A stretch of 64,000 nucleotides of DNA from contig NZ_JQLH01000001.1 of NCBI RefSeq assembly GCF_000744105.1, positions 4,415,001 to 4,479,000 on the forward strand, given 5' to 3'. Below the pieces are notes generated by a model, which did not search any database, was not told the origin of the DNA, and saw only the letters and a list, made by a program, of their open reading frames with translations. The position numbers were made by a program, and so were the translations under genes. Source of the DNA: Maribacter forsetii DSM 18668 (GTDB taxonomy: Bacteria; Bacteroidota; Bacteroidia; Flavobacteriales; Flavobacteriaceae). Numbering within the stretch: the first letter of the stretch is position 1; every line of letters begins with the position of its first letter. Shown one piece after another: positions 53,431 to 61,987 of this stretch.

Positions 53431-56400
53431 ATGTTCCAAAAATTTATAGATCGCCCTGTACTTTCTACAGTAATATCGATCATAATAACCATTTTAGGAG
53501 TTCTAGGCTTATCATCATTACCTATTGAACAATACCCAGAAATTGCACCTCCTACCGTACAAGTTACAGCTACATATACAGGCGCAAATGCAGAAACAAT
53601 TCTAAATAGTGTTATTGTACCATTAGAAGAGGAAATAAACGGTGTGGAAGGAATGACGTACATGACTTCTAGTGCAAGTAACGATGGTGCAGCGAGTATC
53701 AGCGTATTTTTTAAGCTAGGTACAGATCCAGATATTGCAGCAGTAAACGTTCAAAACAGAGTTGCTAGAGCAAACAATGTATTACCTAGCAACGTAATCG
53801 CAAACGGGGTTATCACTGAAAAAACACAGACAAGTGCATTAATGTTCTTCTCGTTGTTCTCAGAAAATGAAAACTACGATGCCACATTTGTTGAAAACTA
53901 CGCCAACATCAATATTGTTCCAAAATTACAGCGTATTGAAGGCGTTGGTAGTGTAAATGTTATCGGTGCTAGAGATTATTCTATGCGAGTTTGGTTAAAA
54001 CCAGATAAAATGGCCGCTTTTAACTTAATGCCTGCAGATATACAAAGTGCACTTAATGAACAAAATGTTGAAGCTGCAACAGGTAAAATTGGTGAAAATG
54101 CAGATGGCGTTTACGAATATGTTCTAAAATATAAAGGAAGATTATCTGAAATTTCAGAGTATGAAAATATTGTAATTAAAGCACAAGATAACGGACAGTA
54201 TTTAAGATTAGGAGATGTTGCCGAAATTGAATTGGGAGCTTTTAATTATGGTACCAAAAATGAAGGTATGGGAAACCCAGGTACAGTTGTGGGTATTTTT
54301 CAAACTTCAGGATCAAATGCTAACGAGATAATTAAGCAAATTGAAACAATTCTAAAGGAAAGCAAGAGCGATTTTCCAAAGGGGATAGATTACATAATAC
54401 CTTATAACTCAAAAGACTTCTTAGATGCTTCTATAGACCATGTTATAACTACTTTAATAGAAGCTTTTATCTTAGTATTTATAGTTGTTTTCTTGTTTTT
54501 ACAAGATTTTAGATCCACACTAATACCTGCAATTGCAGTACCAGTGGCAATTATTGGTACTTTTTTCTTTCTTCAGCTATTTGGCTATACCATAAATATG
54601 TTAACCTTATTTGCAATGATTCTTGCCATTGGTATTGTGGTTGATGATGCCATTGTGGTGGTCGAAGCGGTGCATGCTAAAATGGAGGAAGGCGCTACTA
54701 ATGCAAAAGTAGCTACCAAATCTGCAATGTCAGAGATTTCAGGTGCAATTATATCCATTACTCTGGTGATGTCCGCTGTGTTTATTCCTGTTTCGTTCAT
54801 TGAAGGATCTTCAGGAGTTTTTTATCAACAGTTTGGTATTACATTAGCAATCGCTATTTTAATATCAGCTGTAAACGCACTTACGCTAAGTCCAGCTTTG
54901 GCCGCCTTGTTTTTAAAGCCTCATACACCTTCTGACGAACACAAGAAAAAGAGTTTATCTAAACGTTTCTTTTCTGCTTTCAATACTGGTTTCGATGCTA
55001 TAACGGACAAATATATTGGTTCTGTAAAATTTTTAGCGAACAAAAAATGGTTGACAGTTTTATTATTAATCATTTTTACAGGCGTTGCTGCTTTACTTTT
55101 CAAGACTACACCTTCAGGATTTATTCCTAATGAAGACCAAGGAATTATTTTTGCCGATATGACTTTGGCTCCTGGTACAACTTTAGAAAAAACACAGGAA
55201 ACGGTTAAAAAAATGGATTCAATCTACGAGTCTATGGACATTGTTAAGGCTAGAATGAATATTGCAGGTCGAAGTTTATTGAACAATGTTAACGGTGGTT
55301 CTTACGGTTTCTCTGTAATAAAACTAAAAGATTTTGAAGAACGTAAAGGAGATGGTCAATCAGTAGATGCTACAATTGGAGCTTTATTTGCTAAAGCCGC
55401 AACTATTAAAGATGCTAAAATACTATTCTTTGCACCACCAAGTATTCGTGGTTTTGGTAACTCTGCAGGTTTTGAAGTTAACCTGCAAAGTAAAGACGCA
55501 GATGACTGGCATACAGTTAGCAATACAACAAATGAATTTTTAGCTGCATTAAACGCAAGACCTGAAGTTCAATATGCTATTACACAGTTTAACCCAAATT
55601 TTCCTCAATACGAATTAGTTGTTGATGTAGAAAAGACAAAATCTGCAGGACTTGCATTAACTGATATCTTTAATACTATGCAGGGATATTATGGTGGCTT
55701 ATATACCACCGACTTTAATAAATTTGGTAAACAGTATCGTGTAATGATACAGGCTAAACCAGAAGACAGAGCAAATGAAGAATCTATAAATTCCATTTTT
55801 GTAACGAATTCTAAGGGTGAATCAGTCTCTATTTCTCAATTCGTTTCTTTAAAGAAAATTTATGGTCCTGAAGTTGTTAGTAGATTTAACCTATTGAGTT
55901 CTGTAAAAATAAATGGTGCTCTTAATCCTGGCTACAGTACTGGTGATGCCATTAACGCAATTGAAGAGGTTACTGCGCAAGTATTACCTCAAAATTACAC
56001 CTATGAATATTCTGGTTTAACAAAAGAAGAAAGTAGTGCCGGTAGTCAAACCATTATCATTTTTGCATTGAGTTTAATATTTGTATACTTTCTTTTAAGT
56101 GCCCAATATGAATCATATATATTACCATTCTCAATTTTATTATCGTTACCAGTAGGTATCGCAGGTGCCATTGCTTTTATAAATTTTGCAGGTTTAGAGA
56201 ATAATATTTATTTCCAGATTGCATTGATTATGCTTATTGGTCTACTTTCTAAAAATGCTATTCTTATTGTAGAGTTCGCATTGCAACGTAGAAAGCACGG
56301 TATGTCTATTATTGACTCTGCAATTGACGGAGCAAAAGCGAGACTTAGACCTATTTTAATGACATCATTCGCCTTCATTCTTGGTTTAATGCCTTTGGCG

Positions 56401-56580
56401 TTGTCATCAGGTATTGGTGCAGTAGGTAACCGATCTATTGGTATGAGCGCCGTTGGTGGTATGTTAATAGGTACCATTTTCGGTGTATTCGTTATACCGG
56501 CATTGTATGTTATTTTCCAATCGCTACAAGAGCGCATTACTGGTGCACCGCAAGAACTTATTGAAGAACCTAAGAACTAA
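53431..56580 (+). CDS. RND multidrug efflux pump (HAE1/AcrB type), pump 1
   Basis: A 1049-residue inner-membrane transporter, the usual HAE1 length, with twelve expected helices and two large periplasmic loops. It starts F-I-D-R-P-V-L-S-T-V, and the helix-4 proton relay D405-D406 is in G-I-V-V-D-D-A-I. Also seen are G-F-I-P-N-E-D-Q-G and, near the end, G-L-L-S-K-N-A-I-L-I-V-E. It exchanges protons for drugs or other amphiphiles. The substrate range cannot be predicted. The partner channel gene starts seven bases after the stop. Confidence 0.95.
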   Translation: MFQKFIDRPVLSTVISIIITILGVLGLSSLPIEQYPEIAPPTVQVTATYTGANAETILNSVIVPLEEEINGVEGMTYMTSSASNDGAASISVFFKLGTDPDIAAVNVQNRVARANNVLPSNVIANGVITEKTQTSALMFFSLFSENENYDATFVENYANINIVPKLQRIEGVGSVNVIGARDYSMRVWLKPDKMAAFNLMPADIQSALNEQNVEAATGKIGENADGVYEYVLKYKGRLSEISEYENIVIKAQDNGQYLRLGDVAEIELGAFNYGTKNEGMGNPGTVVGIFQTSGSNANEIIKQIETILKESKSDFPKGIDYIIPYNSKDFLDASIDHVITTLIEAFILVFIVVFLFLQDFRSTLIPAIAVPVAIIGTFFFLQLFGYTINMLTLFAMILAIGIVVDDAIVVVEAVHAKMEEGATNAKVATKSAMSEISGAIISITLVMSAVFIPVSFIEGSSGVFYQQFGITLAIAILISAVNALTLSPALAALFLKPHTPSDEHKKKSLSKRFFSAFNTGFDAITDKYIGSVKFLANKKWLTVLLLIIFTGVAALLFKTTPSGFIPNEDQGIIFADMTLAPGTTLEKTQETVKKMDSIYESMDIVKARMNIAGRSLLNNVNGGSYGFSVIKLKDFEERKGDGQSVDATIGALFAKAATIKDAKILFFAPPSIRGFGNSAGFEVNLQSKDADDWHTVSNTTNEFLAALNARPEVQYAITQFNPNFPQYELVVDVEKTKSAGLALTDIFNTMQGYYGGLYTTDFNKFGKQYRVMIQAKPEDRANEESINSIFVTNSKGESVSISQFVSLKKIYGPEVVSRFNLLSSVKINGALNPGYSTGDAINAIEEVTAQVLPQNYTYEYSGLTKEESSAGSQTIIIFALSLIFVYFLLSAQYESYILPFSILLSLPVGIAGAIAFINFAGLENNIYFQIALIMLIGLLSKNAILIVEFALQRRKHGMSIIDSAIDGAKARLRPILMTSFAFILGLMPLALSSGIGAVGNRSIGMSAVGGMLIGTIFGVFVIPALYVIFQSLQERITGAPQELIEEPKN

Positions 56581-56587
56581 AGAAATC

Positions 56588-57991
56588 ATGAATAAATTAG
56601 TATCTAATAAACTTATATTGGTCGCTTTCCTGCCACTTTTATTGCAGTCTTGCTTTACCGCAAAAACTTACGAGCGCCCAGATTTGGAAACTGAAAACCT
56701 GTTTCGAACCGATAATTTACCTCAAGACAGTGTGTCTTTTGCTTCTGTTTCTTACCAAGACCTTTTTACAGATTCTTATTTGAAGACTTATATTCAAAAA
56801 GGATTGGTAAACAACCTTGACATTCGCATTGCACTTCAGAGCATTGCGTCTGCAGAGGCTTATGTTAAGCAAGGTAAAGCTGGTTATTTACCCACTATTA
56901 CTGGTGCTGCTAGTGCGACCAGAACTGCAAGAACTAGTGAGAATGGACAATTTGGTAGTTTTTTCACTCAGCCTTTCAATCAATATGAAGCATCTGGCAC
57001 GGCATCTTGGGAAGCTGATATTTGGGGAAAAATAAGAAGTACAAAACGCGCTAGCGATGCAAGCTACTTACAAACAGTAGCAGCGCATAAAGCTGTAAAA
57101 ACAAGTTTGGTAGCACAAATTGCTACTACTTACTATCAAATTTTAGCTTTAGATAAGCAGATTTCTGTTACCGAAGAAACAATTGAAAACCGTTCTAAAA
57201 GTTTAGAGACTATTACAGCTCTAAAAGAAGCAGGGCAAGCTAACCAAGTAGGTGTTGATCAAACTGCTGCGCAATTATATAGCGCTCAAAGTCAATTACT
57301 AGACCTTAAAAATGCATTGTATCAAACTGAAAATACCATGAGTATTCTATTAGGCGAACAACCACAAACCTATGCTCGTACCACTTTAGATGAGCAAACT
57401 CTAACTAACGATCTACAACTAGGCGTTCCAACTCTTTTACTTCGTAACCGACCTGATATTATGCAGGCAGAATATGGTTTAGTCAATAGTTTTGAACTGA
57501 CCAATGTTGCTCGAAGCAATTTTTACCCTTCAATTACCCTTTCTGCACAAGGTGGATTTCAAAGTTTAGAAATTGATGATTGGATAGATTCTAGTTCCAT
57601 TTTCGCAAATCTAGTAGGTGGCTTAACTCAACCCATTTTTAATGGAAGAAAAATAAGAACAGCTTATGAAGTAGCCCAAGCTCAGCAAGAACAAGCAGTA
57701 TATATGTTCAAGAAAACACTTTTAAATGCTGGTCAAGAAGTATCCAATGCTTTGTATGATTATAATATCTCTTTAGAAAAAGAAGAATTTATCTCTAAAC
57801 AAGTATCAGCATTGAAACGTGCAGAAAGTAATTCTGAAGAATTATTGAATAGTGGTTATTTAACGTACCTAGATCTTTTAACTGCTAGAGAAAATGCTTT
57901 AACAGCAGAACTTAGTTTGGTAGATAACAAATTATCACAATTGTCTGCTACGGTTGAGCTATATCGTTCGCTTGGTGGCGGATGGCAATAG
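56588..57991 (+). CDS. Outer-membrane efflux channel lipoprotein (OprM/TolC type)
   Basis: A 467-residue outer-membrane factor with a lipobox at Cys22 (L-L-L-Q-S-C). Two related halves contain S-W-E-A-D-I-W-G-K-I-R, a family hallmark, and L-L-R-N-R-P-D-I-M-Q-A-E. I use ATG 56588; the frame is open into the pump gene but that part has no family match. It completes pump 1. The stop is followed by the TetR gene, whose first possible ATG (57982) overlaps it by 10 bases. Confidence 0.93.
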   Translation: MNKLVSNKLILVAFLPLLLQSCFTAKTYERPDLETENLFRTDNLPQDSVSFASVSYQDLFTDSYLKTYIQKGLVNNLDIRIALQSIASAEAYVKQGKAGYLPTITGAASATRTARTSENGQFGSFFTQPFNQYEASGTASWEADIWGKIRSTKRASDASYLQTVAAHKAVKTSLVAQIATTYYQILALDKQISVTEETIENRSKSLETITALKEAGQANQVGVDQTAAQLYSAQSQLLDLKNALYQTENTMSILLGEQPQTYARTTLDEQTLTNDLQLGVPTLLLRNRPDIMQAEYGLVNSFELTNVARSNFYPSITLSAQGGFQSLEIDDWIDSSSIFANLVGGLTQPIFNGRKIRTAYEVAQAQQEQAVYMFKKTLLNAGQEVSNALYDYNISLEKEEFISKQVSALKRAESNSEELLNSGYLTYLDLLTARENALTAELSLVDNKLSQLSATVELYRSLGGGWQ

Positions 57992-58008
57992 ATCTATGCT
58001 TTAAAAAA

Positions 58009-58587
58009 ATGCAGAAAAAAACTGAATATATTGAGCAGGCATTAGTGCTTTTCTCTAAATATGGATGCAAAAGGGTCGGAATGGATGATGTGGCTGAGAC
58101 CCTTGGCATCTCTAAAAAAACATTATATGAAGTTTTTGAAAATAAAGGTAATTTAGTTCATGAAAGTGTTGCTCTATTACTCAACCGAACGCATGATAAG
58201 ATTAGCAGGTTTTTTCAACTTTATCAAGAAGCATCAGATCCTTTTGATAAAATTATACATATTTCCACTGTAGGACTTGAGGAGTTAAGAAACTTGAGTC
58301 CTACATTTTTGTTTGGTCTTAAAAAATATTACCCACAGTCTTATAAACTTTATGATGATTTTTCTCAAGCTATAGTTTGGACATATATTCTTGACCTATT
58401 ACAAGAGGCCGAAAATAAAAATCAATTAAGAAAAAACATTAATGTTAAACTTATCTGTGAGCTGTTTCTTCTTAGAATTAACGAGGTGATACTACCCAAT
58501 AGAGATTTCTTTGATAGCTACAGCAATAATGAATTACTAGAACATTTGGTTATTGTTCCATTAAACGGAATTAAAAAAACTGATTAA
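58009..58587 (+). CDS. TetR-family transcriptional regulator
   Basis: A roughly 192-residue regulator. The N-terminal TetR HTH has A-L-V-L-F-S-K-Y-G-C-K-R-V-G-M-D-D-V-A-E and L-G-I-S-K-K-T-L-Y-E-V-F, followed by a helical ligand domain. I prefer ATG 58009 (MQKKTEYIEQ); an ATG at 57982 overlapping the channel gene is also in frame. It is the last gene of the efflux operon and probably regulates it. The stop shares TTAA with the convergent CYTH gene. Confidence 0.88.
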   Translation: MQKKTEYIEQALVLFSKYGCKRVGMDDVAETLGISKKTLYEVFENKGNLVHESVALLLNRTHDKISRFFQLYQEASDPFDKIIHISTVGLEELRNLSPTFLFGLKKYYPQSYKLYDDFSQAIVWTYILDLLQEAENKNQLRKNINVKLICELFLLRINEVILPNRDFFDSYSNNELLEHLVIVPLNGIKKTD

Positions 58588-59057
58588 TCAACCCAATTCT
58601 TAAATGGGTGCTTACTTAACTGAGAATTGTAATATTTTATCTCACCCGTTACTTCAATACCCAACCAAGTTGGCTTCTGAAATGATTCATTTTCATCGTT
58701 CAGTTCTATTTCAGCAATAGTCAATCCCTCATTATCTCCAAAAAATTCATCAACTTCATAGACATGGTTTCCAACGGTAATTTCATATCTATACTTATCT
58801 AGAATTCCTTTTTCGCATAATTTCAAAAGTGCATCAGCTTCTTCTACAGATATTTCTTTTTCCCATTCAAACCTAGAAGTACCTGTGGCGTTAGATTTCC
58901 CTTTTATAGTAATAAATCCTGCATCACCCTTAATTCTTACTCTTACCGTTCTACTAGGGTCTGTATTCAAAAAACCTTGAACAATACGTGTTTTAGATGT
59001 TGCTTCAGATTTGTAATCGTCAGATTTCACCAAAAATTTACGCTCTATTTCTATCAT
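58584..59057 (-). CDS. CYTH-domain protein (triphosphate tunnel metalloenzyme)
   Basis: A 157-residue protein beginning M-I-E-I-E-R-K-F-L-V, the ExExK signature of CYTH enzymes. The downstream tunnel charges are present: V-R-V-R-I-K, F-I-T-I-K-G-K, W-E-K-E-I and the late acidic I-E-L-N-D-E-N-E. I start at ATG 59055-59057, since the frame upstream to 59117 adds an untypical leader. Family members hydrolyse inorganic tripolyphosphate or nucleoside triphosphates, or cyclise ATP. Tripolyphosphatase is the likeliest activity for this length. Confidence 0.85.
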   Translation of the reverse strand: MIEIERKFLVKSDDYKSEATSKTRIVQGFLNTDPSRTVRVRIKGDAGFITIKGKSNATGTSRFEWEKEISVEEADALLKLCEKGILDKYRYEITVGNHVYEVDEFFGDNEGLTIAEIELNDENESFQKPTWLGIEVTGEIKYYNSQLSKHPFKNWVD

Positions 59058-59109
59058 ATGAATGGTTAAAACTACTATCCAAAAACTAAGATAAGTCTTA
59101 AATTTGCTT

Positions 59110-60213
59110 ATGCCCAATGAAAAGCCCTTGCGAAAAATTATTCATGTAGATATGGATGCATTTTATGCTTCCGTAGAAGAATTGGATAACCCAGATTTAA
59201 AGGGAAAACCTTTGGCAGTAGGTGGCAGTGAAAAAAGAGGTGTAGTTTCTGCAGCGAACTATGAAGCTCGCAAGTTTGGGGTACGTAGTGCCATGAGCGG
59301 ATTTCAAGCCAAAAAAAACTGTCCACACCTAACTTTTGTAAAACCGCGGTTTGACCGTTACAAAGAAATTTCAAAACAAATACGAGCTATCTTCTTTGAG
59401 TATACAGATTTAGTTGAACCGCTATCTTTAGATGAAGCTTATCTTGATGTTACCGTCAACAAAAAAGGAAATCCTTCTGCAACGATGCTTGCTACCGAAA
59501 TACGACAACGTATATTAGAGAAAACAGGCTTAAATGCATCTGCAGGTATTTCCATCAATAAATTTATTGCCAAAGTCGCTAGTGATATTAATAAGCCTAA
59601 CGGTCAAAAAACCGTAAACCCAGAAGAGGTAATTCCGTTTTTAGAAGAATTAGATATACGTAAGTTTTATGGTGTAGGGAAAGTCACTGCAGAAAAAATG
59701 TACAAGCTGGGTATTTTTACCGGTAGTGATCTAAAATCAAAATCAATAGAATTTCTAGCCGATAATTTTGGCAAGAGCGGTCCGTACTATTATCACGTAG
59801 TTCGTGGTATTCATAATAGTGAAGTTAAACCACATCGCATACCAAAATCCTTAGGTGCAGAGCGTACTTTCAATGAAAATCTTAGCAGTGAGGTTTTTAT
59901 GCTAGAACGTTTAGAACATATTGCCCAAGAACTTGAAAGAAGACTAACGAAATCAAAAGTTGCCGGTAAAACAATCACCCTGAAAATAAAATACAGCGAT
60001 TTTACTTTAAATACTAGAAGTAAAACAATGCCTTACTTTATAGCAGATAAAGACCTCATTTTAGAGACTGCAAAAGATCTTTTATACCAAGAAGAGTTAC
60101 AGAACTCCGTTAGATTATTAGGCATATCCCTATCCAATTTAAACACAGAAGATAAAACCGTCAAAAAGGTTAACGATAAATCAATCTTAGTGCAATTAAA
60201 GTTTGATTTTTAA
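59110..60213 (+). CDS. dinB: DNA polymerase IV
   Basis: A 367-residue Y-family polymerase with the catalytic acids in V-D-M-D-A-F-Y-A-S-V and S-L-D-E-A-Y-L-D-V, the thumb H-h-H region with F-Y-G-V-G-K-V-T-A-E, and the little-finger domain. It copies past DNA lesions and is error-prone. ATG 59110 is used; a TTG at 59104 is in frame. A TAAATTTG box (59099-59106) ends three bases before the ATG, which suggests a very short leader. Confidence 0.95.
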   Translation: MPNEKPLRKIIHVDMDAFYASVEELDNPDLKGKPLAVGGSEKRGVVSAANYEARKFGVRSAMSGFQAKKNCPHLTFVKPRFDRYKEISKQIRAIFFEYTDLVEPLSLDEAYLDVTVNKKGNPSATMLATEIRQRILEKTGLNASAGISINKFIAKVASDINKPNGQKTVNPEEVIPFLEELDIRKFYGVGKVTAEKMYKLGIFTGSDLKSKSIEFLADNFGKSGPYYYHVVRGIHNSEVKPHRIPKSLGAERTFNENLSSEVFMLERLEHIAQELERRLTKSKVAGKTITLKIKYSDFTLNTRSKTMPYFIADKDLILETAKDLLYQEELQNSVRLLGISLSNLNTEDKTVKKVNDKSILVQLKFDF

Positions 60214-60280
60214 TTATTACCCGCGTTTTAAGCACTTTTATCTAAAAATCGAAAAAGTTAACAAAAATTAACGGCATATA

Positions 60281-60312
60281 GTTGTACAGCAATAATTGCT
60301 AGAATAATTTTG
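60281..60312 (+). promoter_or_regulatory. Bacteroidota-type promoter before the 60322 gene
   Basis: TTG (60282-60284), a 20-base spacer, then TAATTTTG (60305-60312), an exact TAnnTTTG. The ATG at 60322 is nine bases beyond, so the leader is only a few bases. Confidence 0.55.
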
Positions 60313-60321
60313 GCTACTTAA

Positions 60322-60741
60322 ATGAAAAAGAGTTTTCTAAAATTTCTTCTTTCCATATGTATACTACTTTCTGGTATATATAGTCCTCTATTTGCTAATT
60401 ACAATATAGAGGGTAGCTCTTTTCATAGCACTCAACAATTTACCAATTCAATTTCTAACACCCAAGAGGCGGCTGTTCAACATAATGCTAGTCTTAAAGG
60501 TTCTTTTGACAATTTAGACAAAGGTATTGAAATTGAAGCCGTAGAAATTGAAGAGGAAGAAAGTGAACAAACGTTCTTTAAAAAAGAAACTGAGCGCCAA
60601 CAAGCTACAGCTTCTTTTTATCTTTTAGCAGTTTTATTCTTATTCAGTTATTTCACAAATAGCAACAAACTTCAAAGGCTATTTACTTTTCTACCCACAG
60701 CAGATAGGCGCTTTGTCCTATATCAGGTATTTCGTATTTAA
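60322..60741 (+). CDS. Small exported/membrane protein of unknown function
   Basis: A 139-residue protein: signal peptide (L-L-S-I-C-I-L-L-S-G-I-Y-S), a polar middle with an acidic patch (E-I-E-E-E-E-S-E), one membrane helix (F-Y-L-L-A-V-L-F-L-F-S) and a basic tail ending V-L-Y-Q-V-F-R-I. No known family recognised. It precedes the second RND system by 144 bases, a gap that holds small inverted repeats such as GGTCAA/TTGACC (60752-60770). Confidence 0.6.
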   Translation: MKKSFLKFLLSICILLSGIYSPLFANYNIEGSSFHSTQQFTNSISNTQEAAVQHNASLKGSFDNLDKGIEIEAVEIEEEESEQTFFKKETERQQATASFYLLAVLFLFSYFTNSNKLQRLFTFLPTADRRFVLYQVFRI

Positions 60742-60885
60742 AATTTATTTAGGTCAAGTTCCCTTTGACCCAACATCATTTATTGGGCAACAGCCATTTC
60801 TGATTTATTAATCTACTTGCCCTATAATTTGAGTGTCTCCGCATTTTCTAATTTCATTTTTCCAATCAATTAAATATTCATTTTT

Positions 60886-61971
60886 ATGACCAAGAGCGTA
60901 CTCCTGATCGCTACCGCATGCACTTTATTTATTGCGGCAAGCTGTAATTCAAAAAAAGAAAAAAAAGAGGAACACACTAAGTTTCTAATTACTAGTCCCA
61001 TTAAAAAAGACACCGCTATTACCAAAGATTATGTGTGTCAAATAAACTCCTTTAGGCATATTGAGCTAAGAGCCTTAGAAAAAGGCTATTTGAAGGAAAT
61101 TCACGTTGACGAAGGTCAAGTGGTAAAAAAAGGGCAAAAAATGTTCAATATTATGCCAAATATCTATGAAGCAGATTTGCAAAAAGCGAAAGCCGAAGCT
61201 AAAGTTGCCGAAATAGAATTACAGAACACCCAGCTTTTAACCGATGGTAATGTCGTTTCTAAAAATGAACTTGCCATGGCAAAAGCCAATTTTGACAAAG
61301 CTAATGCAGAGGTGGCTTTAGCACAAACACATTTAGGATTCACAAATATTCGTGCACCATTTGATGGTATTATGGACCACCTTCATGCACGTGAAGGTAG
61401 CCTTTTAGACGAGGGTGAATTGCTGACAACGTTATCGGACAATTCTAAAATGTGGGTGTATTTCAATGTTCCTGAAGCCGAATATTTAGACTACATCATT
61501 AGCACTGACAAAGACAATAAAAGAGAAGTGGAACTCTTAATGGCAAACAACAAAAGATTCAACCAAAAAGGCATTGTTGAAACTATTGAGGGTGAGTTTA
61601 ATAACGAAACCGGAAACATTGCCTTTAGAGCAACTTTCCCAAATCCAGACCAAATTCTTAGGCATGGAGAAACCGGTAGTGTGCTTATGACCATTCCGTT
61701 TAAAGACGCATTGATTATTCCACAAAAAGCAACTTTTGAAATATTGAACAAACGCTACGTGTTTGTTTTAGACCAAGATGATGTGGTGCACCAAACTGAA
61801 ATAGATGTGGCTGCAGAACTTCCGCATCTTTTTGTTATTAGCAAAGGACTTCAACCAAAAGATAGAATCTTAGTTGATGGCATTCGTATGGTAAAAAATA
61901 ATGAGAAGATAGAAACCGTATTTGCTGAACCAAACGAGGTGATGTCAAAATTGGCTGTTTACGCCGAGTAA
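60886..61971 (+). CDS. RND efflux periplasmic adaptor, pump 2
   Basis: A 361-residue lipoprotein (Cys20, F-I-A-A-S-C) followed by a Lys/Glu linker. The lipoyl domain has L-K-E-I-H-V-D-E-G-Q-V-V, the hairpin A-E-A-K-V-A-E-I-E-L-Q-N, and the barrel N-I-R-A-P-F-D-G-I-M. It is as long as the pump 1 adaptor but clearly diverged. It starts the second RND set, 16 bases before the pump gene. Confidence 0.92.
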   Translation: MTKSVLLIATACTLFIAASCNSKKEKKEEHTKFLITSPIKKDTAITKDYVCQINSFRHIELRALEKGYLKEIHVDEGQVVKKGQKMFNIMPNIYEADLQKAKAEAKVAEIELQNTQLLTDGNVVSKNELAMAKANFDKANAEVALAQTHLGFTNIRAPFDGIMDHLHAREGSLLDEGELLTTLSDNSKMWVYFNVPEAEYLDYIISTDKDNKREVELLMANNKRFNQKGIVETIEGEFNNETGNIAFRATFPNPDQILRHGETGSVLMTIPFKDALIIPQKATFEILNKRYVFVLDQDDVVHQTEIDVAAELPHLFVISKGLQPKDRILVDGIRMVKNNEKIETVFAEPNEVMSKLAVYAE

Positions 61972-61987
61972 TCTAAAAACAAAAAAC

